A stretch of 64,000 nucleotides of DNA, from NCBI RefSeq assembly GCF_003234935.1, contig NZ_QKSB01000002.1, positions 310,001-374,000 on the forward strand, read 5' to 3'. Position 1 is the stretch's first letter. Every line of letters begins with the position of its first letter. Position numbers and translations under genes: made by a program. This stretch comes from Putridiphycobacter roseus. GTDB taxonomy: Bacteria; Bacteroidota; Bacteroidia; Flavobacteriales_D; Crocinitomicaceae. Below the pieces are notes generated by a model that was given only the letters and a program-made list of their open reading frames with translations, searched no databases and had not been told where the DNA came from. This document shows, in pieces, positions 33,312 through 42,735 of this stretch.

Positions 33312-34808
33312 ATGAGTAGTTACGAATTTGATTTAATTGTTTTAGGTGGTGGTCCTGCAGGGTACGCTGCTGCTATGCGTACCATAGATTTTGGAAAAAA
33401 AGTTTGCTTGATTGAGAAATCAAGAATTGGAGGTGCCGGTATTTACCATGGTGCTTTGAGTTCTAAGACACTATGGGAATTATCCCAAAGGGTTCGAAAT
33501 GTAAACGAAATGATTGCAGCTAGTGGTCGTGATAAATTTGAATTATCTTGGAATGATGTCAAGAAAAATTTAGAAGAAGCTGTATTTGAAAGGAAATTTC
33601 AATATTCTTGTCACCTTAAATTACTTAAAAAAAACCGAGGAGATTTATTCTTTTACGAAAGAGGAGCTGGTAAATTAATTAGTAATCACGAAATTGAAAT
33701 CACCAAAAATGATGGTGCGATCAAAATCATATCTGCAGAAAACATCATTATAGCAACAGGGAGTTCGCCGCGTACCTTACCAAATATGGAAGTGGATGAA
33801 GTTACCATATTAACATCAGACGGTATTGATAATATTACCGACTTTCCTAAAAGCATGGTAATTGTTGGTGCTGGTGTAATTGGTTGTGAATATGCGACTA
33901 TTTTCTCCAACTTTGGCAAAACAAAAGTATATTTAATTGATCGTGCAGATCGTATTTTACCCTTTGAAGATTTAGACATATCTACTATGGTTTCAAATAA
34001 CCTAGAAGATAATGGCGTGACTATTCACCATAAAGCCCAATTAAATCGTCTAGAAATAATTGACGGACAAGTGGAGTATGAATTACTTTATGAAGATGGC
34101 AATAAAGAAGTGATAAGGGTAGAAAAAGCCTTACTTTCTGTAGGAAGAATATCTAACATAGACAATATAGGATTAGAAGAATTAGGCATTAAAAGAGGTC
34201 CAAACGGCAGAAATATTGGGGATGACGATACCCAGACCAATATTCCAAACATATATGCGGTTGGAGATGCATCTGGAAGGATTGCTTTAGTAAACATGGG
34301 AGAGATTGAAGCGAGACATGCGGTAGAAAAAATGTTTGATGATAAAAAAGAACGCTTGTCCTACGACAACGTCTGTACCATCATGTTTTTACAACCTGAG
34401 GTGGCAGCAGTTGGTTTAAATGAACAAATGTGCATTGAACAAAACATCCCCATCAAAGTCGTTAAACTCGATTATTCAACCATTGCAAGAGCTATTGCCA
34501 TGCGAAAAACCCAAGGATTCTTTAAAATCATTGTCACCAATGATGATAAAATGCAAATTCTAGGCATGCGTGCTGTTGGAGAACATGCTTCATCTGCAAT
34601 ACAAGGCGTCGCTTTACAAATAAAATCGGGAAAAGGAATTGAAACAATTGCAGAATTAGTGCATCCACATCCTTCTATTGTAGAAGGTGTGCAAGAATGT
34701 GTAAGAATGCTATTGAATAAATCTTTATTCAAAGCCTCTGTTTTTCAAGATAAACTTGCTTGCTACAGCTTAGTCGACGGTGTAAAAACCGAGCTTCAAA
34801 GATTGTAA
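33312..34808 (+). CDS. Dihydrolipoamide dehydrogenase-like flavoprotein lacking redox cysteines
   Basis: The 498-residue protein has FAD-binding VLGGGPAGYAAA, NAD-binding VIVGAGVIGCEYA, the second FAD block NIYAVGDASG, and the dimerisation domain with HPHPSIVEG (His453, Glu458), as in lipoamide dehydrogenase. The redox disulfide motif GGTCLNVGCIPSK is replaced by GGAGIYHGALSSK: both cysteines are gone (Gly43, Ala48). It therefore cannot carry out the usual disulfide chemistry. It may act as a soluble transhydrogenase-like or other NAD(P)H-dependent flavoenzyme. The next gene, aspC, has its own promoter, so the two need not be linked. Confidence 0.82.
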   Translation: MSSYEFDLIVLGGGPAGYAAAMRTIDFGKKVCLIEKSRIGGAGIYHGALSSKTLWELSQRVRNVNEMIAASGRDKFELSWNDVKKNLEEAVFERKFQYSCHLKLLKKNRGDLFFYERGAGKLISNHEIEITKNDGAIKIISAENIIIATGSSPRTLPNMEVDEVTILTSDGIDNITDFPKSMVIVGAGVIGCEYATIFSNFGKTKVYLIDRADRILPFEDLDISTMVSNNLEDNGVTIHHKAQLNRLEIIDGQVEYELLYEDGNKEVIRVEKALLSVGRISNIDNIGLEELGIKRGPNGRNIGDDDTQTNIPNIYAVGDASGRIALVNMGEIEARHAVEKMFDDKKERLSYDNVCTIMFLQPEVAAVGLNEQMCIEQNIPIKVVKLDYSTIARAIAMRKTQGFFKIIVTNDDKMQILGMRAVGEHASSAIQGVALQIKSGKGIETIAELVHPHPSIVEGVQECVRMLLNKSLFKASVFQDKLACYSLVDGVKTELQRL

Positions 34809-34859
34809 AATATTTCTAAAAAAAGCGGCAAGGCCCAAGTGCTTTTCTTTGGATATCAT

Positions 34860-34867
34860 TACCTTTG
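34860..34867 (+). promoter_or_regulatory. -7 promoter element TACCTTTG for aspC
   Basis: An exact TANNTTTG 17 bases before ATG 34885. It falls inside the longer frame that begins with TTG at 34849, arguing against that start. Confidence 0.5.
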
Positions 34868-34884
34868 TGTATAACTTAAATTTT

Positions 34885-36072
34885 ATGACTGTGTTATCCA
34901 ATCGCGTAAATGAATTAGAGGAATCTGCTACTATAGCCATGGCTCAAAAAAGCAGAACATTGAAAGAGCAAGGTATTGATATAATATCCTTGAGTTTAGG
35001 AGAACCTGATTTTATGGTGCCTGATTTCATCAAAGAAGCAGCAAAAAAAGCCATAGATGATAATTTTTCTAAATATACTCCTGTACCTGGGTACTTAGAT
35101 TTAAGAGAAGCAGTTGCTTTAAAATTTAAAAGAGACAATGGCTTAACCTACGCGCCGAATCAAATTGTGGTATCCACTGGAGCGAAACAAAGCTTAATCA
35201 ACGTTTTATTAGCCATGATAAATCCAGGTGATGAAGTAATTGTACCTGCCCCGTATTGGGTAACCTACTTCGAGCAAGTTAAAATGGCAGGTGGTATTCC
35301 TGTAGTGGTAAAAGCTACCTTTGAGAACGACTTTAAAGTTACGGCTGATCAAATTAAAGCTGCGATTACACCAAAAACTAAAATGATGATTTTTAGTAAC
35401 CCTTGTAATCCTACTGGTGCATCTTATACAAAAGAAGAACTACAAGCTATTGCAAAAGTTGTTGCAGCGACACCGAACTTTTATGTGATGTCGGACGAGA
35501 TTTATGAACACATCAATTTTGTAAGAAAACATGAAAGTTTTGCACAATTCCCTGAAGTATATGATCGTACTATTACAGTAAATGGCTTATCTAAAGCATT
35601 TGCCATGACTGGTTATAGATTAGGATATATTGGCGCACCTGTGGAAATAGCAGCAGCAGCGACCAAATTACAAGGACAATATACTTCCGCTACTTGTTCT
35701 ATTGCGCAAAGAGCTGCAATTGCAGCTTTAGAAGCAGACCCATCTCAAATTCAATACATGATAGATGCTTTTAATGCGCGAAGATTAATTGTATTTGATT
35801 TATTGAAAACAATACCCAACATTAAAGTCAACCTGCCTGAAGGTGCATTTTACTTTTTTATAGACGTTTCTTACTATTTTGGAAAAACCATTCAGGGACA
35901 TTTAATAAAAGACGCAAATGATCTGTCATTATTTCTGTTAGATAAAGCACATGTTGCAGTAGTGACAGGACAAGCATTTGGAGACGATAATTGCGTAAGA
36001 TTATCTTATGCTAGTGACGAAGCAACTTTAAGAGAGGCCATAGATAGAATTCGTGTAACCTTAGAAAATTAA
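34885..36072 (+). CDS. aspC: Pyridoxal phosphate aminotransferase, aspartate type
   Basis: The 395-residue protein is a class I aminotransferase of the Ib aspartate group: SLGEPDF, NPGDEVIVPAPYWVTY, FSNPCNPTGASY, the PLP lysine in GLSKAFAMTGYRLGY (about Lys237), and a C-terminal RLSYA with the carboxylate-binding Arg. It transfers the amino group between aspartate and 2-oxoglutarate. The start at 34885 is chosen because the promoter -7 element lies upstream of it. It heads a compact operon with the heptose kinase-like gene (5-base gap) and ubiE (7-base gap). Confidence 0.9.
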   Translation: MTVLSNRVNELEESATIAMAQKSRTLKEQGIDIISLSLGEPDFMVPDFIKEAAKKAIDDNFSKYTPVPGYLDLREAVALKFKRDNGLTYAPNQIVVSTGAKQSLINVLLAMINPGDEVIVPAPYWVTYFEQVKMAGGIPVVVKATFENDFKVTADQIKAAITPKTKMMIFSNPCNPTGASYTKEELQAIAKVVAATPNFYVMSDEIYEHINFVRKHESFAQFPEVYDRTITVNGLSKAFAMTGYRLGYIGAPVEIAAAATKLQGQYTSATCSIAQRAAIAALEADPSQIQYMIDAFNARRLIVFDLLKTIPNIKVNLPEGAFYFFIDVSYYFGKTIQGHLIKDANDLSLFLLDKAHVAVVTGQAFGDDNCVRLSYASDEATLREAIDRIRVTLEN

Positions 36073-36077
36073 GTTAC

Positions 36078-37070
36078 ATGAATGAAATAAAAAGAGCTTT
36101 TAAAAACTTTTCTGCAAAAAAAATCATTGTCCTTGGTGATGTAATGGTCGACACTTATATTCATGGTAAAGTGAATCGAATTTCCCCGGAGGCGCCTGTA
36201 CCAGTTGTAAATTTTGATTCCAGAACTTATCATTTGGGCGGCGCTGCAAATGTAGCACTGAACATTAAAGCATTAGGCGCAACACCTTATATCTGTTCAT
36301 TTATTGGCAACGACGAAAGCGGTGCCTTATTTGAAAAGTTAATGACCGAAAAAAATCTTTCCAACAAAGGTATTTTATATTCTGACGAACGTATTACTTC
36401 TGTTAAAACGAGAATCATAGGCAACAACCAACAATTATTAAGAATTGACCAAGAGCAAACGGACGATATTAATTCCGTGATGACTTATAATTTGGTAGAG
36501 AAAATAAAAGAAATTGTAAAATCCGAAGGAATAGATGCCATTATTTTTGAAGATTACAACAAGGGGATATTAACTACACCATTAATTGAGCAAGTGATTG
36601 CATTTGCCAATGAACACGACATTGTGACCAGTGTAGATCCGAAGTTGAAGAATTTTTTGGCCTATAAAAATGTCACCCTTTTTAAGCCCAATTTAAAAGA
36701 ACTTAAAAGTGGTTTATTGACAGACTTTAAATACCCACAAGAAAAAGATTTATTTTTAGCAGCTGTTGAAAATTTAAACCAGCAATTGAACTGCCAATAT
36801 ACCTTTATTACCTTATCTGAAAATGGGGTTTATATGAAGTACAAAGAAAAAGATTATTTTATTCCAGCACACTTAAGAAATATTGCAGATGTTTCTGGCG
36901 CAGGAGACACCGTAATTTCAGTCGCAACCCTATGTATTATTAGTGGTCTAGAACCTTACCACACTGCAGAAATCGCCAATTTAGCAGGTGGGTTAGTTTG
37001 CGAAAAAGTAGGGGTAATTTCAGTCGACAAAGAACAATTATTAAACGAAGCCATCAAAACCATCAATTAA
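36078..37070 (+). CDS. PfkB-family kinase, HldE/RfaE N-terminal-domain type
   Basis: The 330-residue protein has the RfaE kinase signature RISPEAPVPVV and LGGAANVALN, LRIDQE, and the PfkB catalytic block DVSGAGDTVIS (Asp about 277). In HldE this domain phosphorylates D-glycero-beta-D-manno-heptose 7-phosphate on the way to ADP-heptose for lipopolysaccharide core. Only the kinase half is present; the nucleotidylyltransferase half would have to be a separate gene. A related sugar kinase activity cannot be excluded. Confidence 0.85.
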   Translation: MNEIKRAFKNFSAKKIIVLGDVMVDTYIHGKVNRISPEAPVPVVNFDSRTYHLGGAANVALNIKALGATPYICSFIGNDESGALFEKLMTEKNLSNKGILYSDERITSVKTRIIGNNQQLLRIDQEQTDDINSVMTYNLVEKIKEIVKSEGIDAIIFEDYNKGILTTPLIEQVIAFANEHDIVTSVDPKLKNFLAYKNVTLFKPNLKELKSGLLTDFKYPQEKDLFLAAVENLNQQLNCQYTFITLSENGVYMKYKEKDYFIPAHLRNIADVSGAGDTVISVATLCIISGLEPYHTAEIANLAGGLVCEKVGVISVDKEQLLNEAIKTIN

Positions 37071-37077
37071 TTTCCAC

Positions 37078-37809
37078 ATGTCAAAAGTAGTCAAGCCATA
37101 CAATAAAGAAGCTAGTTCTAAAAAGGAAGAAGTTGCAGAAATGTTTAACAATATTTCAAAAAAATACGACTTTTTAAATCATTTTCTATCCTTAGGAATT
37201 GATAAAATTTGGCGTAAAAAGGCGATTAAAATATTAGGAGAGAACAAACCTAAAGTCATTTTAGATATCGCAACTGGTACTGGAGATTTTGCCATAGAAG
37301 CATTAAAATTAAATCCTGAAAAAATTGTAGGTGTCGATATATCCAAAGGCATGTTGGATGTGGGGATTGCAAAAATGAAAAAGAAAAAAGTCGCCCATAT
37401 TATCCAGTTAGAGTTGGGAGATTCAGAAAATTTACGTTTTGAAGACCAGACTTTTGACGGCTACACGGTGGCATTTGGGGTTAGAAATTTTGAAAATCTA
37501 AGTAAAGGATTAACTGAAATGTTACGGGTTTTAAAACCTAAAGGTAGAGGTGTAATATTAGAATTTTCAAAACCTAAAAAATTCCCCATTAAGCAATATT
37601 ATGCTTTTCATTCAAAGTATATCATTCCAAAAATTGGTCGAACTATTTCAAAAGACAGTGCAGCATACGATTATCTACCAGAATCCATTCAAGCCTTCCC
37701 AGAAGGAGATGATTTTTTAAAAATTATGAAAGCATGTGGCTATCAGAATTGTCAAGCTAAAATAGTTGCTGGTGGAATCGCAACTATTTACTGGGGAGAA
37801 AAAGCATAG
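37078..37809 (+). CDS. ubiE: Demethylmenaquinone methyltransferase
   Basis: The 243-residue protein has MFNNISKKYDFLNHFLSLGI and the SAM-binding block ILDIATGTGDFAIEAL, then GVDISKGML and VAFGVRNFENL, as in UbiE/MenG. It performs the final C-methylation of menaquinone. It ends the aspC operon. In many Bacteroidota ubiE is followed by porT; here it is followed by an unrelated unknown gene with its own promoter. Confidence 0.93.
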   Translation: MSKVVKPYNKEASSKKEEVAEMFNNISKKYDFLNHFLSLGIDKIWRKKAIKILGENKPKVILDIATGTGDFAIEALKLNPEKIVGVDISKGMLDVGIAKMKKKKVAHIIQLELGDSENLRFEDQTFDGYTVAFGVRNFENLSKGLTEMLRVLKPKGRGVILEFSKPKKFPIKQYYAFHSKYIIPKIGRTISKDSAAYDYLPESIQAFPEGDDFLKIMKACGYQNCQAKIVAGGIATIYWGEKA

Positions 37810-37849
37810 ATTAATCACTTTCTACTGTTAACAAATAATTAATTCTGTA

Positions 37850-37880
37850 TTGGATTATGCGCTAAATCGGCGTACTTTTG
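37850..37880 (+). promoter_or_regulatory. Promoter: -33 TTG and -7 TACTTTTG
   Basis: TTG at 37850-37852 and TACTTTTG at 37873-37880 are 20 bases apart, a typical Bacteroidota arrangement. The ATG of the next gene is at 37903. Confidence 0.6.
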
Positions 37881-37902
37881 TAGTCAAAGAATTTAATTTT
37901 TT

Positions 37903-38442
37903 ATGTTCGGATTAGCCATTAGAAAAAAAATAGATGAAGATAAATTAGCAAATATATTTGTTAATTCACTTCTAGAAGCGGTTGAGAATGGTTTCGGAGA
38001 TGTGGCAGGTATGATCAATGAAGACCTTGCTTTTCAAACTTCCCCTTCTATAGACCCAAAAGCTTACCAGCAATTCCTATTGATTGTAATCACTGGTAAT
38101 TTAACCTTTTTGGGGGAGAATAATGAAATAGATGATGTGGAAGACCTCTCTAATCTTATCATTAAAAAATATGCCAGTATATTTGATATGCAAACGAGTG
38201 AATTGGATGTAAATATTCAAAAAATGCGCACTTTTATTTCTCAAGTTAATTATCCTTCAAAAAATTACTTATACGGTTTATCGAAAGCAGTTTTTTTTAA
38301 ATATCATTTAAATAATTTTCAAGAATCTTATTTTAAAACCATGAACTCACCTAATCCTTTATTTTTAAAAAGAATGGATGAGCTGGTTCAATTGTTTTTA
38401 TGGGATTGGGACAAGTTTTTTAAAAAGCATAAAATGCAATAA
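37903..38442 (+). CDS. Hypothetical protein, soluble and helical
   Basis: I do not recognise this 179-residue protein. It has no signal peptide or membrane segment. The N-terminus is MFGLAIRKKIDEDKLANIFV, the middle has an acidic NEIDDVEDLSN stretch, and the C-terminus is rich in aromatic and lysine residues (LFLWDWDKFFKKHKMQ). The pattern is mostly helical. It has its own good promoter and lies between ubiE and pyrG, so it is probably expressed alone. Confidence 0.75.
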   Translation: MFGLAIRKKIDEDKLANIFVNSLLEAVENGFGDVAGMINEDLAFQTSPSIDPKAYQQFLLIVITGNLTFLGENNEIDDVEDLSNLIIKKYASIFDMQTSELDVNIQKMRTFISQVNYPSKNYLYGLSKAVFFKYHLNNFQESYFKTMNSPNPLFLKRMDELVQLFLWDWDKFFKKHKMQ

Positions 38443-38475
38443 TAAGTCATTTTAAAAAATAAATTCACAATTCTA

Positions 38476-40142
<1,667 letters not shown>

Positions 40143-40220
40143 ACTTTTAATGCTGGTCACAATTTTAGACAACATACCGTATTCAACCTATCATTAATAG
40201 AATTGTGTTTGTTTTGTAAT

Positions 40221-40247
40221 TAACTTTTAGGTATACCTTAAAAGTTA
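40221..40247 (+). repeat. Near-perfect inverted repeat between convergent genes
   Basis: A 27-base palindrome: arms TAACTTTT and AAAAGTTA flank a self-complementary GGTATACC, with one unpaired T. It lies just beyond the stop of the MBL-fold gene (minus) and about 80 bases after the pyrG stop (plus). It may act as a transcript-end hairpin for both, but neither side has a T-run, so a protein-binding site is also possible. Confidence 0.5.
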
Positions 40248-40249
40248 AA

Positions 40250-41380
40250 TTACTCTACCCCTTTCCACCATTCTGTAAATACTTGTGTACTATCGTCTAA
40301 ATAAACTATTTCACCAATAATTGGTATCACAAGAGGGAAATCATAAGTTGCATTTAAACGGACAATTTCCTTTAATGGTTCATCCCATGGATGGTTTGAA
40401 AGGGCAAATTTAGAAGAGTGAACAGGAAAAATTCGTGTGGCTCCCAAATCTTTGGCTGCTTGTAATACTTGTTCTGGTTGGTGGTGAACATATGGCCAAG
40501 CTGGATTATATTGTCCGTTTTCTAAAATTGCGAGGTCAATTGGACCGTATTTTTTTCCAATTTCAAGATAATGAGAATCATACCCACTATCTCCACCTAA
40601 GAATAGCGTATGCTTTGGTGTTTTTAAAACAAAAGAAACCCATAAAGTATTGTTACGAGAAAAACCTCTTCCTGAGAAATGGCGAGAAGGGGTAACAAAT
40701 ACCTTAAAATCTTTTCCCAAATCTACACTTTCATACCAGTCTTTCTCTATAATTTTTTCGGGGGCATATCCCCATTCTTCAAAATGTGCTCCTACGCCTA
40801 AGCCACAAATTACTTTCCCGACCTTTTCTTTCAATTTTAACAGTGTTTTATGATCCACATGGTCATAATGATCGTGAGAAATGAATAAAACATCTATTTT
40901 AGGAAAGTCCGCTACTGCATAAACATCCGTCCCTGCAAAAGCCTTTACAGACCCAGGTATAGGTGACGCGTTACCACTAAAAACAGGATCAATCAAAATA
41001 CGTTTTCCTTCTAACTGCAGATAATAAGAAGAATGACCGAACCAAACCAATACATTTTTGTCAAGAGGAATTGCTTTTAAATCTTGGTGAATAGCCGGAA
41101 TAAGGTCTATTGGTCTTGTATGCGGATAATTTACAAACAGAAAGTCATATAAGATGGACATTACCGAATACCCTTCTGCTAATTGAGGCGTTTCATTTAA
41201 ATTTTGAAATGTACCATCCTTAAAATTTGGGGATTGTTTTATCCGCTCCAGTCTGGCACCTGTTGGATTATTACCGAATTGGCTTTGATGCACATAAAAA
41301 AAGGTGACAACGACCAACAGCACCAATAAAATGGCGATTATTAATGACATACGCTTAATAATTTTTAGGAATCGTCTCAT
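40250..41380 (-). CDS. MBL-fold metallohydrolase, NAPE-PLD-like
   Basis: An N-terminal membrane anchor (about 12-29) leads to a metallo-beta-lactamase fold with ISHDHYDHVDH (His169, His171, Asp173, His174), later GGDSGYDSH and FPVHSSKFALS. The arrangement resembles the N-acyl-phosphatidylethanolamine phospholipase D/UlaG-like group, which cleave phosphodiesters or lactones. The anchored form is common in Bacteroidota. Substrate is not known. It has its own promoter element upstream. Confidence 0.82.
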   Translation of the reverse strand: MRRFLKIIKRMSLIIAILLVLLVVVTFFYVHQSQFGNNPTGARLERIKQSPNFKDGTFQNLNETPQLAEGYSVMSILYDFLFVNYPHTRPIDLIPAIHQDLKAIPLDKNVLVWFGHSSYYLQLEGKRILIDPVFSGNASPIPGSVKAFAGTDVYAVADFPKIDVLFISHDHYDHVDHKTLLKLKEKVGKVICGLGVGAHFEEWGYAPEKIIEKDWYESVDLGKDFKVFVTPSRHFSGRGFSRNNTLWVSFVLKTPKHTLFLGGDSGYDSHYLEIGKKYGPIDLAILENGQYNPAWPYVHHQPEQVLQAAKDLGATRIFPVHSSKFALSNHPWDEPLKEIVRLNATYDFPLVIPIIGEIVYLDDSTQVFTEWWKGVE

Positions 41381-41407
41381 GATTTTGTTTTATCCAATAA
41401 TAAGCGA

Positions 41408-41415
41408 CAAAACTA
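41408..41415 (-). promoter_or_regulatory. -7 promoter element TAGTTTTG for the MBL-fold gene
   Basis: An exact TANNTTTG on the minus strand, 27 bases before the ATG at 41380. Confidence 0.45.
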
Positions 41416-41553
41416 AGCATTTATCCTTGATTCAGCTCGACGGAAAGTTGGATTCATGGTGGATTAAAAATAAACATACAATGGTCCAGATTTTTAATTC
41501 CAAAAAAAAACAACAATAAACTTGATACCAGGCTATACCTTTAGGTTCCGTAA

Positions 41554-42582
41554 CTAATCTCCCTTTATAAAAGAAAGCACAACATTGTCATTCATATCAA
41601 AAAAAGTTAATTGTACGCCTTTTAGTCGATAGGAATTGACCTTACTTAAAGCCTCCATAAACGCGACAGAATTAGGTTCTTCACAAGCTTTAATAGTACT
41701 TGAAAAGTCAACAAATTGAATATTTAACACATCTACAGCTTTAATATTACCTTGAAATTCATTGCAACCATTAAAACCATACACCTGCTGATTGGTCAAA
41801 TTAATTTCCAAATACGGCACAGCGCTTAACCTTTTAATTCCACCACCATTTATTGATGTGGTAATCCAAATATCATGTAAGCGTTTATTTGTGTTATTTA
41901 TTGCCACTTTTTCAATGGGTTTGGGTGTAAAAGAAAGTATTTCATCACCTTTTTCATTAAAAAAGAGCAGGCAATCGTTTTTAATTTGATACCTACTTAC
42001 TTCCTGCATCAGCTTCAAATAAACTGATTCTATGTTGTCGTTCAAGCAAGCTTTACGTGTAGACATTAAGGGACCGAATTTTATAATATTCTCGGTTAAA
42101 CTATCTAAAGAACCACCATAAATATTACACCCTCCATTTCCATTGACCTGCATCTTTATCGTATTTATTTCCAGAGATGGTAATGCCATCATTAGATCCA
42201 CTACCTGTGCATTCATTTTAGTCAAAACCCATTCTTTATCTAAATAATGCATATAGTCAAATTGTTTTTCAACTTCTTTAATTAAAGTATATTTCACCAA
42301 AGAACCAAGCGGAGATTCTGGTTGTATACGTTTTTCTTTTACTTGAATTTTTTTTAAGTATCCAACCTCAAATTCGAATCCAGCAATGGTATCCATAAAA
42401 CTTTGCCAAGTAGTATTGTCCAAATCCGCTCCTTTTTTCACCATCAAGCATTCTTTTTCCCCAGTAGCCGTATGGCAAGTGGTTTTTACGCTATTTATCC
42501 AATAGGTAGTTTTATGGGAAGTGATGCACCCAGTGATAAGATATAGGAACAGACTTATACCCAATAGTTGTTTGATAGTCAT
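41554..42582 (-). CDS. Lipoprotein with DUF4377-like and two META domains
   Basis: A lipoprotein signal (LYLITGC) precedes three regions. Residues about 25-100 (TYWINSVKTTC, ECLMVK, WQSFMDTIAGFEFEVGYLKK) match the DUF4377 pattern. Two META/HslJ-like domains follow: about 113-220 (NGNGGCNIYGG, KACLND, LLFFNEKGDEILSF) and about 235-340 (GFNGCNEFQGN, STIKACEE, LTFFDMNDNVVLSF). META proteins are secreted or periplasmic, often stress-related, without a settled activity. The two META copies align with each other, so this is an internal duplication. Confidence 0.75.
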   Translation of the reverse strand: MTIKQLLGISLFLYLITGCITSHKTTYWINSVKTTCHTATGEKECLMVKKGADLDNTTWQSFMDTIAGFEFEVGYLKKIQVKEKRIQPESPLGSLVKYTLIKEVEKQFDYMHYLDKEWVLTKMNAQVVDLMMALPSLEINTIKMQVNGNGGCNIYGGSLDSLTENIIKFGPLMSTRKACLNDNIESVYLKLMQEVSRYQIKNDCLLFFNEKGDEILSFTPKPIEKVAINNTNKRLHDIWITTSINGGGIKRLSAVPYLEINLTNQQVYGFNGCNEFQGNIKAVDVLNIQFVDFSSTIKACEEPNSVAFMEALSKVNSYRLKGVQLTFFDMNDNVVLSFIKGD

Positions 42583-42735
42583 TAATAGTCGTTTAATAAA
42601 TGGTCGTTTTTTAATCAGTATTTAAATGAAATACTTATGCCAAAACGGTTACAATTTTCATTCCAACAATCCAGCTACCTCCATGATCAAGACTTAGCTA
42701 CCCATAAACTATTAAAGAATTTAGGCTTAAATATT

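Noticed and set aside
33312..34808. Assigning this gene as the E3 partner of the E2 at 5937
   Set aside because: The redox cysteines are missing and the genes are 26 kb apart.
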